From assembly GCA_020718315.1 (NCBI GenBank), contig DYSK01000088.1, positions 2,310-9,172 of the forward strand: a DNA stretch of 6,863 nucleotides. Direction: 5' to 3'. This stretch comes from Draconibacterium orientale (GTDB taxonomy: Bacteria > Bacteroidota > Bacteroidia > Bacteroidales > UBA12170). The translations under genes and the position numbers were made by a program. Below, piece after piece: positions 1 to 6,638 of the stretch; position 1 is the stretch's first letter; each line of letters starts with the position of its first letter. Below the pieces are notes generated by a model. It had not been told where the DNA came from and searched no databases. It saw only the letters and a program-made list of their open reading frames with translations.

Positions 1-351
1 TGGGTTGGCTACGATTATGCATTTATGTTCAAATATTCGGAACGCCCAAATACAATTGCGCAAAAGAAATATGCGGACGATGTGCCTGAAGAAACTAAAA
101 GCCGTCGATTAAAAGAAATCATCGATCTACAGCAAGAATTATCGCTTCGCTCCAACAAACAAGATGTGGGAAAAGTCTTTGAAGTGTTGGCAGAATCGCA
201 TTCAAAACGCTCCAATACCGATTTGGCCGGAAGAAATTCTCAAAACAAAACTGTTGTATTTCCAAAAGGCGATTTTCGCATTGGCGACTACGTAAAGGTA
301 AAAATACTGCGCTGTACGGCGGCTACGCTGATTGGCGAAGCCATTGATTGA
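1..351 (+). CDS. miaB: MiaB, tRNA-2-methylthio-N6-dimethylallyladenosine synthase (3' end only)
   Basis: This is the C-terminal 116 residues of MiaB; the gene is cut by the left edge and reads in frame from base 1 to a TGA stop. MiaB is a cytoplasmic radical-SAM enzyme that adds a methylthio group to i6A37 of tRNAs reading UNN codons. The fragment opens with the end of the radical-SAM domain (VGYDYAFMFKYSERP, a very conserved MiaB stretch). A helical linker follows, ending near VGKVFEVLAE, and then a TRAM RNA-binding domain with LAGRNSQNK and FRIGDYVKVKI. The two Fe-S cluster-binding regions lie outside the window. The related MtaB and RimO families also end in TRAM-like domains, but the YAFMFKYSERP and GRNSQNK signatures favour MiaB. 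It converges on the glycosyltransferase gene, 46 nt away. The first ATG in this frame (base 25) is internal and is not the start. Confidence 0.93.
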   Translation, partial: WVGYDYAFMFKYSERPNTIAQKKYADDVPEETKSRRLKEIIDLQQELSLRSNKQDVGKVFEVLAESHSKRSNTDLAGRNSQNKTVVFPKGDFRIGDYVKVKILRCTAATLIGEAID

Positions 352-356
352 AAAAC

Positions 357-372
357 ACGAATAGAAACTCGT
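357..372 (-). terminator. Weak candidate terminator hairpin for the leftward exporter-glycosyltransferase unit
   Basis: Read on the minus strand, a 4-bp stem (ACGA/TCGT) encloses an 8-nt loop and is followed by GTTTTT. It lies just past the glycosyltransferase stop, where a leftward transcript should end. The stem is very short and could be chance in AT-rich DNA. Confidence 0.22.
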
Positions 373-377
373 TTGCC

Positions 378-407
378 AATTCCTGTGTTGATAGGGATTA
401 TCTTTTT
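378..407 (+). terminator. Weak candidate terminator hairpin for miaB
   Basis: AATTCC (378-383) can pair with GGGATT (394-399), with one G-T wobble and a 10-nt loop. A short T-run (403-407) follows. It sits 26 nt past the miaB stop and overlaps the last codons of the convergent glycosyltransferase gene. The position is right but the stem is weak. Confidence 0.3.
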
Positions 408-1357
408 AGCAAAATATAGTTCTTAAATTCACCCAATCTGCGATTGAACAAAACATTTTTTTCGATCCAACTGATGATACGGTATTTTGTTTTTTCGTGC
501 TTATGAATTAAATCGCTGGTTGTGTTTCGTTGTCCGGAATACCGCAATTGGTGTTTCCAATCGAACCGACTCATCCATTGTTTCATAACCAAAGGATGTG
601 TTTCCTGAAAACGGGAAAGATAGTTTAAGTTTCCATAATCAAAAGGAGCCGGTTTTTCTTCTTGCTTCACCACAAGATTGTCGGAGAAATTTTTCTGATG
701 ATTTGTATTAAAAACCTTGATTTTACTTTGCATCAATGCCGGTGGGCGTACCCAACCGTAATGATAAACCGTGGCTCCGGAATCGACCACCTTTAGTTTA
801 AAGGTATTTTCTTGTTGGCGATAGTTCAATTGATCGAAATCAGGAATTTTGCGAAACGACTGTGCCGACTCCCACGAATGTATTTGGGGCAAATTTCGAA
901 TTATTCTGATCTCTTTGCGATACCAACAATGGCCATCTTGAAAATGATCGTAATCGCCCCAAAAATGTAAGTAATCAAAAAGCATTCCTTCCACTTCCCG
1001 ATCGTCCAAAAACTCTTTGCATCGCTGTTGGATAATTGGCAAATATTTTTCGTGAATCACCTCGTCGGACTGAAGATAAAACAGCCAATCGCCACTGCAA
1101 TGACTCTTTGCAATATCTGTTTGATGTGCATGTTCCATTCCGCGTGGATATTTTTTGATATCCCAAACAGTATCGACAATCTTAATTTTATCGCTTCCGA
1201 TGCTTAAAATTTCCGCGTGTGTTTTATCGTCTTCATCACTATCACCAAGTGCAACCACAAATTCATCAACGATGGGCAAAATGGATTCAATGGCCTGTTT
1301 GATTGGGTAATACAGTTTATGCACGTTTTTTCCGATGGTAAATCCACTTATCCTCAT
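398..1357 (-). CDS. Family 2 glycosyltransferase, WaaE/KdtX-like, probably envelope polysaccharide or LPS
   Basis: This 319-residue cytoplasmic protein has a GT-A fold of the GT2 type and should transfer a sugar from a nucleotide donor to a glycan or glycolipid. The N-terminus (MRISGFTIGKN) is the first Rossmann strand. IVDEFVVALGDSDEDD (29-44) is the second-strand nucleotide-binding region typical of this group. GDWLFYLQSDEV (89-100) carries the donor/metal motif, here QSDE where many relatives have D-x-D-E. Later conserved-looking points are FWGDYDHF (132-139), WYRKEIRIIRN (145-155) and VYHYGWVRPP (197-206). There is no signal peptide or membrane segment. The C-terminal ~40 residues are basic (many Lys and Arg), which may favour membrane association; that is inference. 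The start is the only ATG near the conserved N-terminus, 14 nt after the exporter stop, with no Shine-Dalgarno. Co-transcription with the lipid exporter suggests a lipid-linked acceptor. The donor and acceptor sugars cannot be read from sequence. Confidence 0.85.
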   Translation of the reverse strand: MRISGFTIGKNVHKLYYPIKQAIESILPIVDEFVVALGDSDEDDKTHAEILSIGSDKIKIVDTVWDIKKYPRGMEHAHQTDIAKSHCSGDWLFYLQSDEVIHEKYLPIIQQRCKEFLDDREVEGMLFDYLHFWGDYDHFQDGHCWYRKEIRIIRNLPQIHSWESAQSFRKIPDFDQLNYRQQENTFKLKVVDSGATVYHYGWVRPPALMQSKIKVFNTNHQKNFSDNLVVKQEEKPAPFDYGNLNYLSRFQETHPLVMKQWMSRFDWKHQLRYSGQRNTTSDLIHKHEKTKYRIISWIEKNVLFNRRLGEFKNYILLKR

Positions 1358-1371
1358 AGTTTACGAATTTG

Positions 1372-3192
1372 CTAATACATCTGCAATTTATGGAGTTTTG
1401 TATAAATGCCATTGTCCATTTGCAGCAATTCGTCGTGCTTGCCCATTTCGATAATTTCGCCATCGCTGAGCACCACAATTTGATCGGAATGTTTTACGGT
1501 GGATAAGCGATGTGCTATCACGATGGAAGTTCTATTTTTCATAAGTTTCAGAATGGCATCCTGAACTAAACGTTCCGATTCTGTGTCAAGTGACGAAGTA
1601 GCTTCATCAAGAATCAAAATTGGCGGGTTTTTCAATACTGCTCTCGCAATACTTATCCGTTGTCTTTGACCGCCGGAAAGTTTGCTTCCACCTTCACCCA
1701 CATTGGTATAATATCCATTTTGAGTTTCCATGATAAAATCATGCGCATTGGCCACTTTTGCCGCTGCAATTACATCTTCTTCTGTGGCATTTTCGATACC
1801 AAAAGCGATATTGTTGAAAAAAGTATCGTTAAAGAGAATCGATTGCTGGCTAACAATTCCCATTAAATTTCTCAACTCTTTGAGCTTAAAGTCTTTCACG
1901 TTTATGCCATCTATCAATACTTCGCCGGCGCTTACATCAATAAAACGCGGCAAAAGATCAACCAAAGTAGATTTTCCAGCGCCGCTCGGGCCCACCAATG
2001 CAATTGCTTTTCCTTTTCCGATTGTCAGATTGATTGAGTGAAGAACAGTATCTTTATCGTATTTGAAATGGACATTTTTGTATTCGATGGAGTGTTTGAA
2101 TTCCGAAAAAACCTGTGGGTTTTGTTTTTCTTTGATGGAAATATCGGCACCCAAAATCTCTTCAATCCGATCGTTCGAAGCCAAACCTTTCAAAATATTG
2201 TAATAAGCTGTTGTAACGGCTTTTGCAGGGTTGATTATTTGAGAAAAAACAACTAAATAGGTAATTAAAACCGATGAGCTAAGTGTGCTATTTTCGCCCA
2301 AGACCATGGCTCCACCGTACCACAATACAACAACCATAACCAAAATCCCTAAAAATTCGCTCAAAGGACTAGCCAATTGTTGACGCCGAAATATTTTTGC
2401 TTGCAGTTGAGTAAAGGAAGTATTCACGGAATCGAATTGTGCATGCATTTTTTCTTCTGCATTGAATGCTTTAACAATGCGCAAACCACCTATTGTTTCC
2501 TCAAAAACCGACATAATAAGACCGAGCTTTTTCTGGCCCTGAAACGACTTCGACCGCAATGTTTTTCCTATTTTACCAATCAAAAACCCGCTTAACGGAA
2601 GCAATACCATAACAAACATGCTCAATTTTGGGCTCATATAAAACAGAGCCGCTAAGTAGGTTAAAATCAGAATTGGATCGCGAAAAAGCATCTCGAGCGA
2701 CCGAACCACAGAAACTTCTATTTCTTGCACATCTTGAGCCATTCGCGACATGAGATCACCTTTTCTTTCTTCCGAAAAATAGCTCAGTGGAAGTATTAGT
2801 ATTTTGTTGAATATCAAATCCCTAAGATGTTTTACAATCCCTGTTCGGATAGGAACAATAAATACTTTTGAATAATAAAGAAAAATGTTTTTGAAGAGCG
2901 AAGTTACCAACACAATAATTCCTACAAAAACCAAGGCTTGTACTTTGCCTTTTTCGAGTATGATCTGACTCAGAATATAATTAAAGTTATGAATGATTGA
3001 ATTGGCATTCAGTCCAAAAGCAACCGTTTCGGTTACCATTTCTGTTTCGCCAAATAAAACCTTCAAAAAAGGGGCTACCAAAGCCAAGCTAAACAAGGAA
3101 AAAAAGGCAGATAAAAAGACGAAAAGAATGCTAAAAAAAGCGAGCCCTTTGTAAGGGAGTAAATAGCTAAATATTTTAGAGAAACTACTCAT
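1372..3192 (-). CDS. MsbA-like ABC exporter (fused membrane domain and ATPase), probable lipid flippase
   Basis: This 606-residue half-transporter has the type IV ABC exporter layout and should act as an inner-membrane homodimer. Six hydrophobic segments lie near residues 17-43, 84-108, 170-186, 190-207, 277-299 and 305-322. The ATPase domain runs from about 368 to the end. It has an A-loop tyrosine (Y378), Walker A GPSGAGKST (401-409, K407), Q-loop VSQQ (447-450), signature LSGGQ (505-509), Walker B ILILDE (525-530, catalytic E530), D-loop SSLD (533-536) and switch histidine H561. All ATPase elements are intact, so it should be active. Residues 44-83 form a rather long first periplasmic loop. 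In Gram-negative bacteria the closest functional model is MsbA, which flips lipid A-core; pairing with a glycosyltransferase fits that. Drug or peptide export cannot be excluded, so I withhold the symbol msbA. The start (MSSFSKIFSYLLPYKG) is natural for the family; the preceding bases hold no Shine-Dalgarno. Confidence 0.9.
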   Translation of the reverse strand: MSSFSKIFSYLLPYKGLAFFSILFVFLSAFFSLFSLALVAPFLKVLFGETEMVTETVAFGLNANSIIHNFNYILSQIILEKGKVQALVFVGIIVLVTSLFKNIFLYYSKVFIVPIRTGIVKHLRDLIFNKILILPLSYFSEERKGDLMSRMAQDVQEIEVSVVRSLEMLFRDPILILTYLAALFYMSPKLSMFVMVLLPLSGFLIGKIGKTLRSKSFQGQKKLGLIMSVFEETIGGLRIVKAFNAEEKMHAQFDSVNTSFTQLQAKIFRRQQLASPLSEFLGILVMVVVLWYGGAMVLGENSTLSSSVLITYLVVFSQIINPAKAVTTAYYNILKGLASNDRIEEILGADISIKEKQNPQVFSEFKHSIEYKNVHFKYDKDTVLHSINLTIGKGKAIALVGPSGAGKSTLVDLLPRFIDVSAGEVLIDGINVKDFKLKELRNLMGIVSQQSILFNDTFFNNIAFGIENATEEDVIAAAKVANAHDFIMETQNGYYTNVGEGGSKLSGGQRQRISIARAVLKNPPILILDEATSSLDTESERLVQDAILKLMKNRTSIVIAHRLSTVKHSDQIVVLSDGEIIEMGKHDELLQMDNGIYTKLHKLQMY

Positions 3193-3473
3193 CGGTCTGT
3201 TTCGAGTTTATTAAAAGATTTTACAAATTAAGTGAAAATCAACGGGCTTTCATTTATATACTTCAAATATTTAAGAACGAAAACACACAAATAATTGGTT
3301 ATCAATAAGTAAAAAAATTTATGGCACTACACAAGGGAGCAGCAAAATTAAAAAAGAAAGAATACAATTCTTGTTTAATTCAAAGTTGACATCTTAATTC
3401 CGATCAACCCAAATTTATTTGAATTTATTTTTAAGCACTTCGAATAATAAAAAACAATTACTTTTGCGCGGCA
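3193..3473. other. Divergent intergenic region between exporter and M16 peptidase genes
   Basis: This 281-nt, very AT-rich stretch separates two divergent genes, so both should have promoters here. I see no open reading frame, tRNA or strong hairpin. On the right is an exact TAnnTTTG element (3459-3466). On the left, for the exporter, the best minus-strand match is TTAATTTG (3231 down to 3224), one mismatch from TAnnTTTG. It would give a leader of about 27 nt, but no TTG-type -33 box lies at the usual distance. A direct repeat of AATTTATTT occurs at 3412-3420 and 3422-3430. Confidence 0.6.
3459..3466 (+). promoter_or_regulatory. Bacteroidota-type -7 element (TACTTTTG) for the M16/O-methyltransferase unit
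   Basis: TACTTTTG matches TAnnTTTG, the -7 box recognised by the Bacteroidota housekeeping sigma factor, and is followed by C as often seen. It ends 7 nt before the M16 ATG, so transcription would begin at or within a few bases of the start codon. There is no clear TTG-type -33 box; TTCG at 3439-3442 is the nearest candidate. One match of this length can occur by chance, but the location just upstream of the only plausible start supports it. Confidence 0.55.
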
Positions 3474-4709
3474 ATGGCAGATTATCAATTACATCAGCTC
3501 AAAAACGGAATCCGATTGGTGCATCAAGAAATAGCAATTGTTACTTCTGGAACAGTGGCTCATTTGGGTTTGATCATCGACAGCGGTTCGCGCGATGAAT
3601 TACCCAACCAAAACGGATTGGCGCATTTTATTGAACACGTTATTTTCAAAGGAACAGAAAAAAGAAAAGCGTACCATATCTTAAGCCGGCTCGAAGATGT
3701 AGGCGCTGAATTAAATGCCTTTACTTCGAAAGAGGAAACTGTAATCCAAACTGCTTTTCTTTCGCAACATTACGCCCGCACACTCGAATTGATTGCGGAC
3801 ATCGTTTTTCATTCCGTTTTTCCTGAAAAAGAACTTAAAAAAGAACAAGAAGTAATTCTTGACGAAATAAATTCGTACCGCGACAATCCTTCGGAACAGA
3901 TTTTCGACGATTTCGATTTCTTGCTTTTCCCCGATCATCCTTTGGGGAAAAACATTTTAGGCACCAAACGCTTGGTAAAATCGTTTACGCGCGATTCGGT
4001 AAAAGAATTTATTACACAAAATTATGCCACCGACAAAATGATTATTTCATCGGTTGGGCCTATTTCTTTTTCAAAGCTCGTCAATCTTGTGGAGAAATAT
4101 TTTGCCGATAAACCCGCCAACCTTTCGAACAAAACACGTGAAACCGTAAATGGTTATTTTCCGGTGGAGCAAATAAAAAAGCGCCGTTTATTTCAGGCAC
4201 ATTGCATGATTGGAAACAGAGCCTACGGTTTGATGGACGAAAAAAGAATCGCTTTTTCGTTGTTAAACAACTATTTAGGCGGCCCGGGATTAAATTCTCG
4301 TTTAAATTTAAGTATTCGCGAAAAATATGGCTATACCTACAATATAGAATCGAACTATACGCCATTTAGCGATATTGGCAATTTTTCTATTTACATCGGA
4401 TCAGATAAAACCTTCTTAAAAAAAAGCATCGAATTGGTTCATAAAGAATTGAATCTGCTTCGTGAGCGAAAATTAGGTCCCCAACAACTTCAAAAAGCCA
4501 AACTTCAATTTTCCGGCCAGATTGCCATTTCGGAAGAATCGAATGCCGTGAAAATGCATAACAATGCTCGCAGCATTTTGAGTTATGGCAGAATTAGTAC
4601 GCTGAACGAAGTGTACGAAAAAATTCAAAAAGTGTCGGCCGATGATCTTCTTTTAGTAGCAAACGAAATTTTTGATCCAAACCAAATGAGCATGCTCGTA
4701 TTTCAGTAA
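3474..4709 (+). CDS. M16 family zinc metallopeptidase (processing-peptidase-like)
   Basis: This 411-residue protein has the usual size for a two-domain M16 subunit related to mitochondrial processing peptidase beta and bacterial MlpA/YmxG. The inverted zinc motif HFIEH (51-55) gives ligands H51 and H55 and catalytic base E54. The third ligand is probably E131 in ILDEINSY, 76 residues after H55. The C-terminal domain keeps the REKYGYTY segment (282-289), whose R282 and Y289 correspond to the conserved substrate-contacting Arg/Tyr pair. Zinc site and R/Y pair lie in one chain, so a homodimer is possible and no separate non-catalytic partner is encoded nearby. There is no signal peptide or membrane helix, so it is probably cytoplasmic and cleaves peptides or small proteins; the substrate is unknown. 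An in-frame stop at 3432-3434 with no intervening ATG makes this ATG the most upstream possible one. It lacks a Shine-Dalgarno. The O-methyltransferase starts 1 nt after its stop. Confidence 0.93.
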   Translation: MADYQLHQLKNGIRLVHQEIAIVTSGTVAHLGLIIDSGSRDELPNQNGLAHFIEHVIFKGTEKRKAYHILSRLEDVGAELNAFTSKEETVIQTAFLSQHYARTLELIADIVFHSVFPEKELKKEQEVILDEINSYRDNPSEQIFDDFDFLLFPDHPLGKNILGTKRLVKSFTRDSVKEFITQNYATDKMIISSVGPISFSKLVNLVEKYFADKPANLSNKTRETVNGYFPVEQIKKRRLFQAHCMIGNRAYGLMDEKRIAFSLLNNYLGGPGLNSRLNLSIREKYGYTYNIESNYTPFSDIGNFSIYIGSDKTFLKKSIELVHKELNLLRERKLGPQQLQKAKLQFSGQIAISEESNAVKMHNNARSILSYGRISTLNEVYEKIQKVSADDLLLVANEIFDPNQMSMLVFQ

Positions 4710-4710
4710 A

Positions 4711-5349
4711 ATGATTATCGATCCTAAAATTGAAAAATACGCCGAAGAATTCAGTAGCCCTCAAAGTGTTGTTTTAGCCGAACTTTATCGCGAAACGAAT
4801 CTTAAAATAATGAATCCGCGTATGCTGAGCGGACAGCTTCAGGGACGATTTTTAAGCATGATTTCGCACATGATGCAGCCAAAAAATATATTGGAAATAG
4901 GCACTTATACCGGCTATTCCGCTATTTGCTTGTCCGAAGGACTTCAAGCGAATGGTGCTATTCATACTATAGAAATAGATATAGAATTAAAATCCATCGC
5001 AAAAAAATATTTTCAGAAAGCTGGAATTGAAAACTCGGTTGTCCCCTATTTTGGAGATGCAATGAAAATAATTCCGCAAATAGATGTGGTTTTCGATTTG
5101 GTTTTTATTGATGCCGACAAAGAAAATTACCCAAATTATTATCACCTCATCATCAATAAAGTTCGCAAAGGCGGTTATATTGTTGTCGACAATGTTTTGT
5201 GGAGCGGAAAGGTAGTTCAGCCCTTAAAAAGTGGCGATAAAGACACGGCCGGAATCTTTGCTTTTAATGCGCTGGTTCAGCAAGACGAAAGGGTAGAAAA
5301 TGTTTTGCTTCCATTACGCGATGGATTGATGTTGTTGAGGAAAATTTAG
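4711..5349 (+). CDS. Cation-dependent class I SAM O-methyltransferase (COMT/CCoAOMT type, Methyltransf_3)
   Basis: This 212-residue soluble enzyme should transfer methyl from SAM to a hydroxyl, in characterised relatives usually one of a catechol-like pair, using Mg2+ or another divalent cation. Motif I is LEIGTYTGYS (61-70), the SAM-binding loop. HTIEID (85-90) ends the second strand, with E88 the probable ribose-binding acid. FIDADKENY (132-140) supplies D134, and VVDNVLWSG (158-166) supplies D160 and N161; these correspond to the three metal ligands of COMT (two Asp and an Asn). W164 and the following GKV belong to the substrate lid region of the family. The N-terminal helix (about 1-55) with RMLSGQLQGRFLSM is typical of the bacterial group. 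It is nearly contiguous with the upstream peptidase gene, so the two are surely co-transcribed, perhaps with translational coupling. Many bacterial members are promiscuous and their natural substrate is unknown; nothing here identifies one. It ends 36 nt from the convergent folB stop, with no clear terminator between them. Confidence 0.92.
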   Translation: MIIDPKIEKYAEEFSSPQSVVLAELYRETNLKIMNPRMLSGQLQGRFLSMISHMMQPKNILEIGTYTGYSAICLSEGLQANGAIHTIEIDIELKSIAKKYFQKAGIENSVVPYFGDAMKIIPQIDVVFDLVFIDADKENYPNYYHLIINKVRKGGYIVVDNVLWSGKVVQPLKSGDKDTAGIFAFNALVQQDERVENVLLPLRDGLMLLRKI

Positions 5350-5385
5350 CACTCGACAAACGTCTACTCTCGAAAAAAACCAGTG

Positions 5386-5748
5386 TCAGTTCATTTCGTC
5401 GGTCGAAAGCGTAACACTTACACTTTTCATTTTCCCACCAAGTGGCGGATTTAGCTTCTGAATTTTCACTTTTGCCCAATTTATTTGCGGAAATCGATTT
5501 TGAACGGCCAGCAAAATACGCCGAGAAATGTGTTCCAAGAGGTTAGAACTGCTTTGCATTTCTTGTTTTACTACACTATAAACACTTAAATAGCTGACTG
5601 TCTTTTTTAAATCGTCAGAGATTTCCGCTTCTCTTGTATCCGTTTTGAAGTATAAATCAACTACAAAGCTTGTTCCAATAATTTTTTCTTCTTCAAAACA
5701 TCCGTGGTAGGCATAAAACTCCATTCCTTCAATGGCAATCATCGACAT
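5386..5748 (-). CDS. folB: Dihydroneopterin aldolase (folate biosynthesis)
   Basis: This 120-residue protein converts 7,8-dihydroneopterin to 6-hydroxymethyl-7,8-dihydropterin and glycolaldehyde in cytoplasmic folate synthesis; family members form tetramers or octamers. It is the normal single-domain length. Family signatures are EGMEFYAYHG (7-16), TVSYLSVY (50-57), NLLEHIS (69-75) and the C-terminal KLNPPLGGK (98-106). By comparison with Staphylococcus FolB, the catalytic lysine is K98, the pterin-anchoring glutamate is E72, and E21 and Y53 match other active-site residues, so it should be active. FolX (dihydromonapterin epimerase) and FolQ-like homologues share the fold and cannot be wholly excluded. 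The chosen ATG has a second in-frame ATG two codons later (MSMI); either could be used, and no Shine-Dalgarno decides. It follows lipB by 173 nt and may have its own promoter. Confidence 0.93.
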   Translation of the reverse strand: MSMIAIEGMEFYAYHGCFEEEKIIGTSFVVDLYFKTDTREAEISDDLKKTVSYLSVYSVVKQEMQSSSNLLEHISRRILLAVQNRFPQINWAKVKIQKLNPPLGGKMKSVSVTLSTDEMN

Positions 5749-5921
5749 TGTGTTTTTTCTTTAAAAATGAAAGGCGAAGATACAAATGTTTCATTGTTTA
5801 GAAATTTAGCGCAAAAATATTTTTCAATCAATTGATTTTCTGATTTTTATATGATTCGATTTTCTTTAATAGGAAGTGGTTAAAAAGCACAAAATGGAAA
5901 AATCCCCCAAAATAAATTTGC
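5749..5921. other. Intergenic region between lipB and folB
   Basis: This is 173 nt of AT-rich sequence with no open reading frame, RNA gene or strong hairpin visible. It would hold the end of the lipA-lipB transcript and a possible folB promoter. No convincing terminator follows lipB; the nearest structure is a 3-bp GGA/TCC hairpin around 5895-5904, which I do not count. Confidence 0.6.
5812..5819 (-). promoter_or_regulatory. Candidate -7 element (TATTTTTG) for folB
   Basis: Read on the minus strand, TATTTTTG matches TAnnTTTG exactly and is followed by C. It would give a leader of roughly 60 nt before folB. No TTG-type -33 box is evident upstream. A competing choice is AACATTTG (minus strand, 5790 to 5783), one mismatch from consensus. 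For that choice the TTTG inside the first element (5815 to 5812) would sit about 21 nt upstream as a -33 box. Either could drive folB; the sequence does not decide between them. Confidence 0.35.
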
Positions 5922-6638
5922 TTATTTCTCCACATCGTAAAGTTGAATGGAGAGTTGTTCCACCAAATGTTTTTTAAGTTTGACTTTCAATAGCTCAAAA
6001 TCGGGCGCATAGCCCAATTCGACATCCATAGAAGTTACTCCTTTATCTATAAATCCACACGGATTGATATGATTAAAATAATCCATATCAGGACAAACAT
6101 TTAGCGCAAATCCATGCATACTCACTTGCCGGCTCACTTTCACGCCAATTGCGGCAATTTTCCGTTCGCCTCGTTTTTTGTCGGCAGCAATCCAAACACC
6201 TATTGCGTCAGGGTTTTTATAACTTTCAATTCCGTATTCTTTTAAAGTCAGAATAATGGCTTCTTCCATTTTTTCGATGTATTGTCTAGTCCCCAAATGC
6301 AATGATTCCAAATCCAAAATGGGATAACCTACCAATTGTCCCGGACCGTGATAAGTGATATCGCCACCGCGATTGGTTTTCACAAACTCGGCTCGTTTTT
6401 CTTGCAGTTGAAGCGTATTGATGAGCAGATTGGTTTCGTTTCCACTTTTTCCAAGCGTATAAACATGCGGATGTTCGCAAAAAATCAAATGATTATACAA
6501 AACTTGTTTTTCGCACTGCGGAAGGTCATCGTTGCATTTCTTAATGAATACAATTTCTTCGAAAAGTTTTTTTTGATAATCAAGCGCTTTCTGATATGGA
6601 ACCAAGCCCAAATCGGTGAATAGTGTATAAATTTTCAT
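5922..6638 (-). CDS. lipB: Octanoyltransferase, lipoyl(octanoyl)-ACP:protein transferase
   Basis: This 238-residue cytoplasmic enzyme moves octanoate from octanoyl-ACP to the lipoyl domains of 2-oxoacid dehydrogenases and the glycine cleavage H protein, giving the substrate for LipA. The family core is RGGDITYHGPGQLVGYP (90-106). The catalytic pair is K167 in AAIGVKVSR and C194 in NPCG, both present, together with HGFALNV (175-181). EHPHVYTLGKSG (55-66) is the conserved early strand. Residues about 29-46 form a charged, cysteine-containing stretch (KKCNDDLPQCEK) before it that looks like a lineage-specific insertion. LipM and LplA ligase-type proteins are longer or lack the NPCG placement, so LipB is secure. 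The ATG follows the lipA stop with no intervening base, and the upstream codons are A-rich without a Shine-Dalgarno, so translation is probably coupled to lipA. Confidence 0.96.
   Translation of the reverse strand: MKIYTLFTDLGLVPYQKALDYQKKLFEEIVFIKKCNDDLPQCEKQVLYNHLIFCEHPHVYTLGKSGNETNLLINTLQLQEKRAEFVKTNRGGDITYHGPGQLVGYPILDLESLHLGTRQYIEKMEEAIILTLKEYGIESYKNPDAIGVWIAADKKRGERKIAAIGVKVSRQVSMHGFALNVCPDMDYFNHINPCGFIDKGVTSMDVELGYAPDFELLKVKLKKHLVEQLSIQLYDVEK

Noticed and set aside
1730..2041. Open reading frame of 103 codons on the plus strand
   Set aside because: It lies wholly antisense to the exporter's ATPase domain, which has complete conserved motifs. Its translation resembles no protein I know, so it is a shadow frame.
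2038..2595. Plus-strand frames at 2038-2256 and 2377-2595
   Set aside because: Both are antisense to the membrane domain of the exporter. Their Phe/Cys-rich translation is typical of the reverse strand of hydrophobic codons.
3386..3391. TTGACA, an E. coli-like -35 box
   Set aside because: No TATAAT-like box follows at 16-18 nt (the bases there are CCAAAT), and the likely host uses TTG/TAnnTTTG promoters.
3193..3473. Possible small RNA or tRNA in the divergent region
   Set aside because: I found no cloverleaf arms, stable hairpin or T-run terminator, and the stretch reads as AT-rich promoter DNA.
3711..3938. Minus-strand frame of 75 codons within the M16 gene
   Set aside because: It is antisense to a gene with intact catalytic motifs, and its Phe/Lys-rich composition arises from the opposite strand.
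5350..5385. CACT/AGTG pairing as a bidirectional terminator
   Set aside because: It is only 4 bp with a loop of nearly 30 nt, too weak to call a terminator.
6336..6623. Open reading frame of 95 codons on the plus strand
   Set aside because: It is antisense to the well-conserved lipB coding region, with no recognisable product and no promoter-like element upstream.
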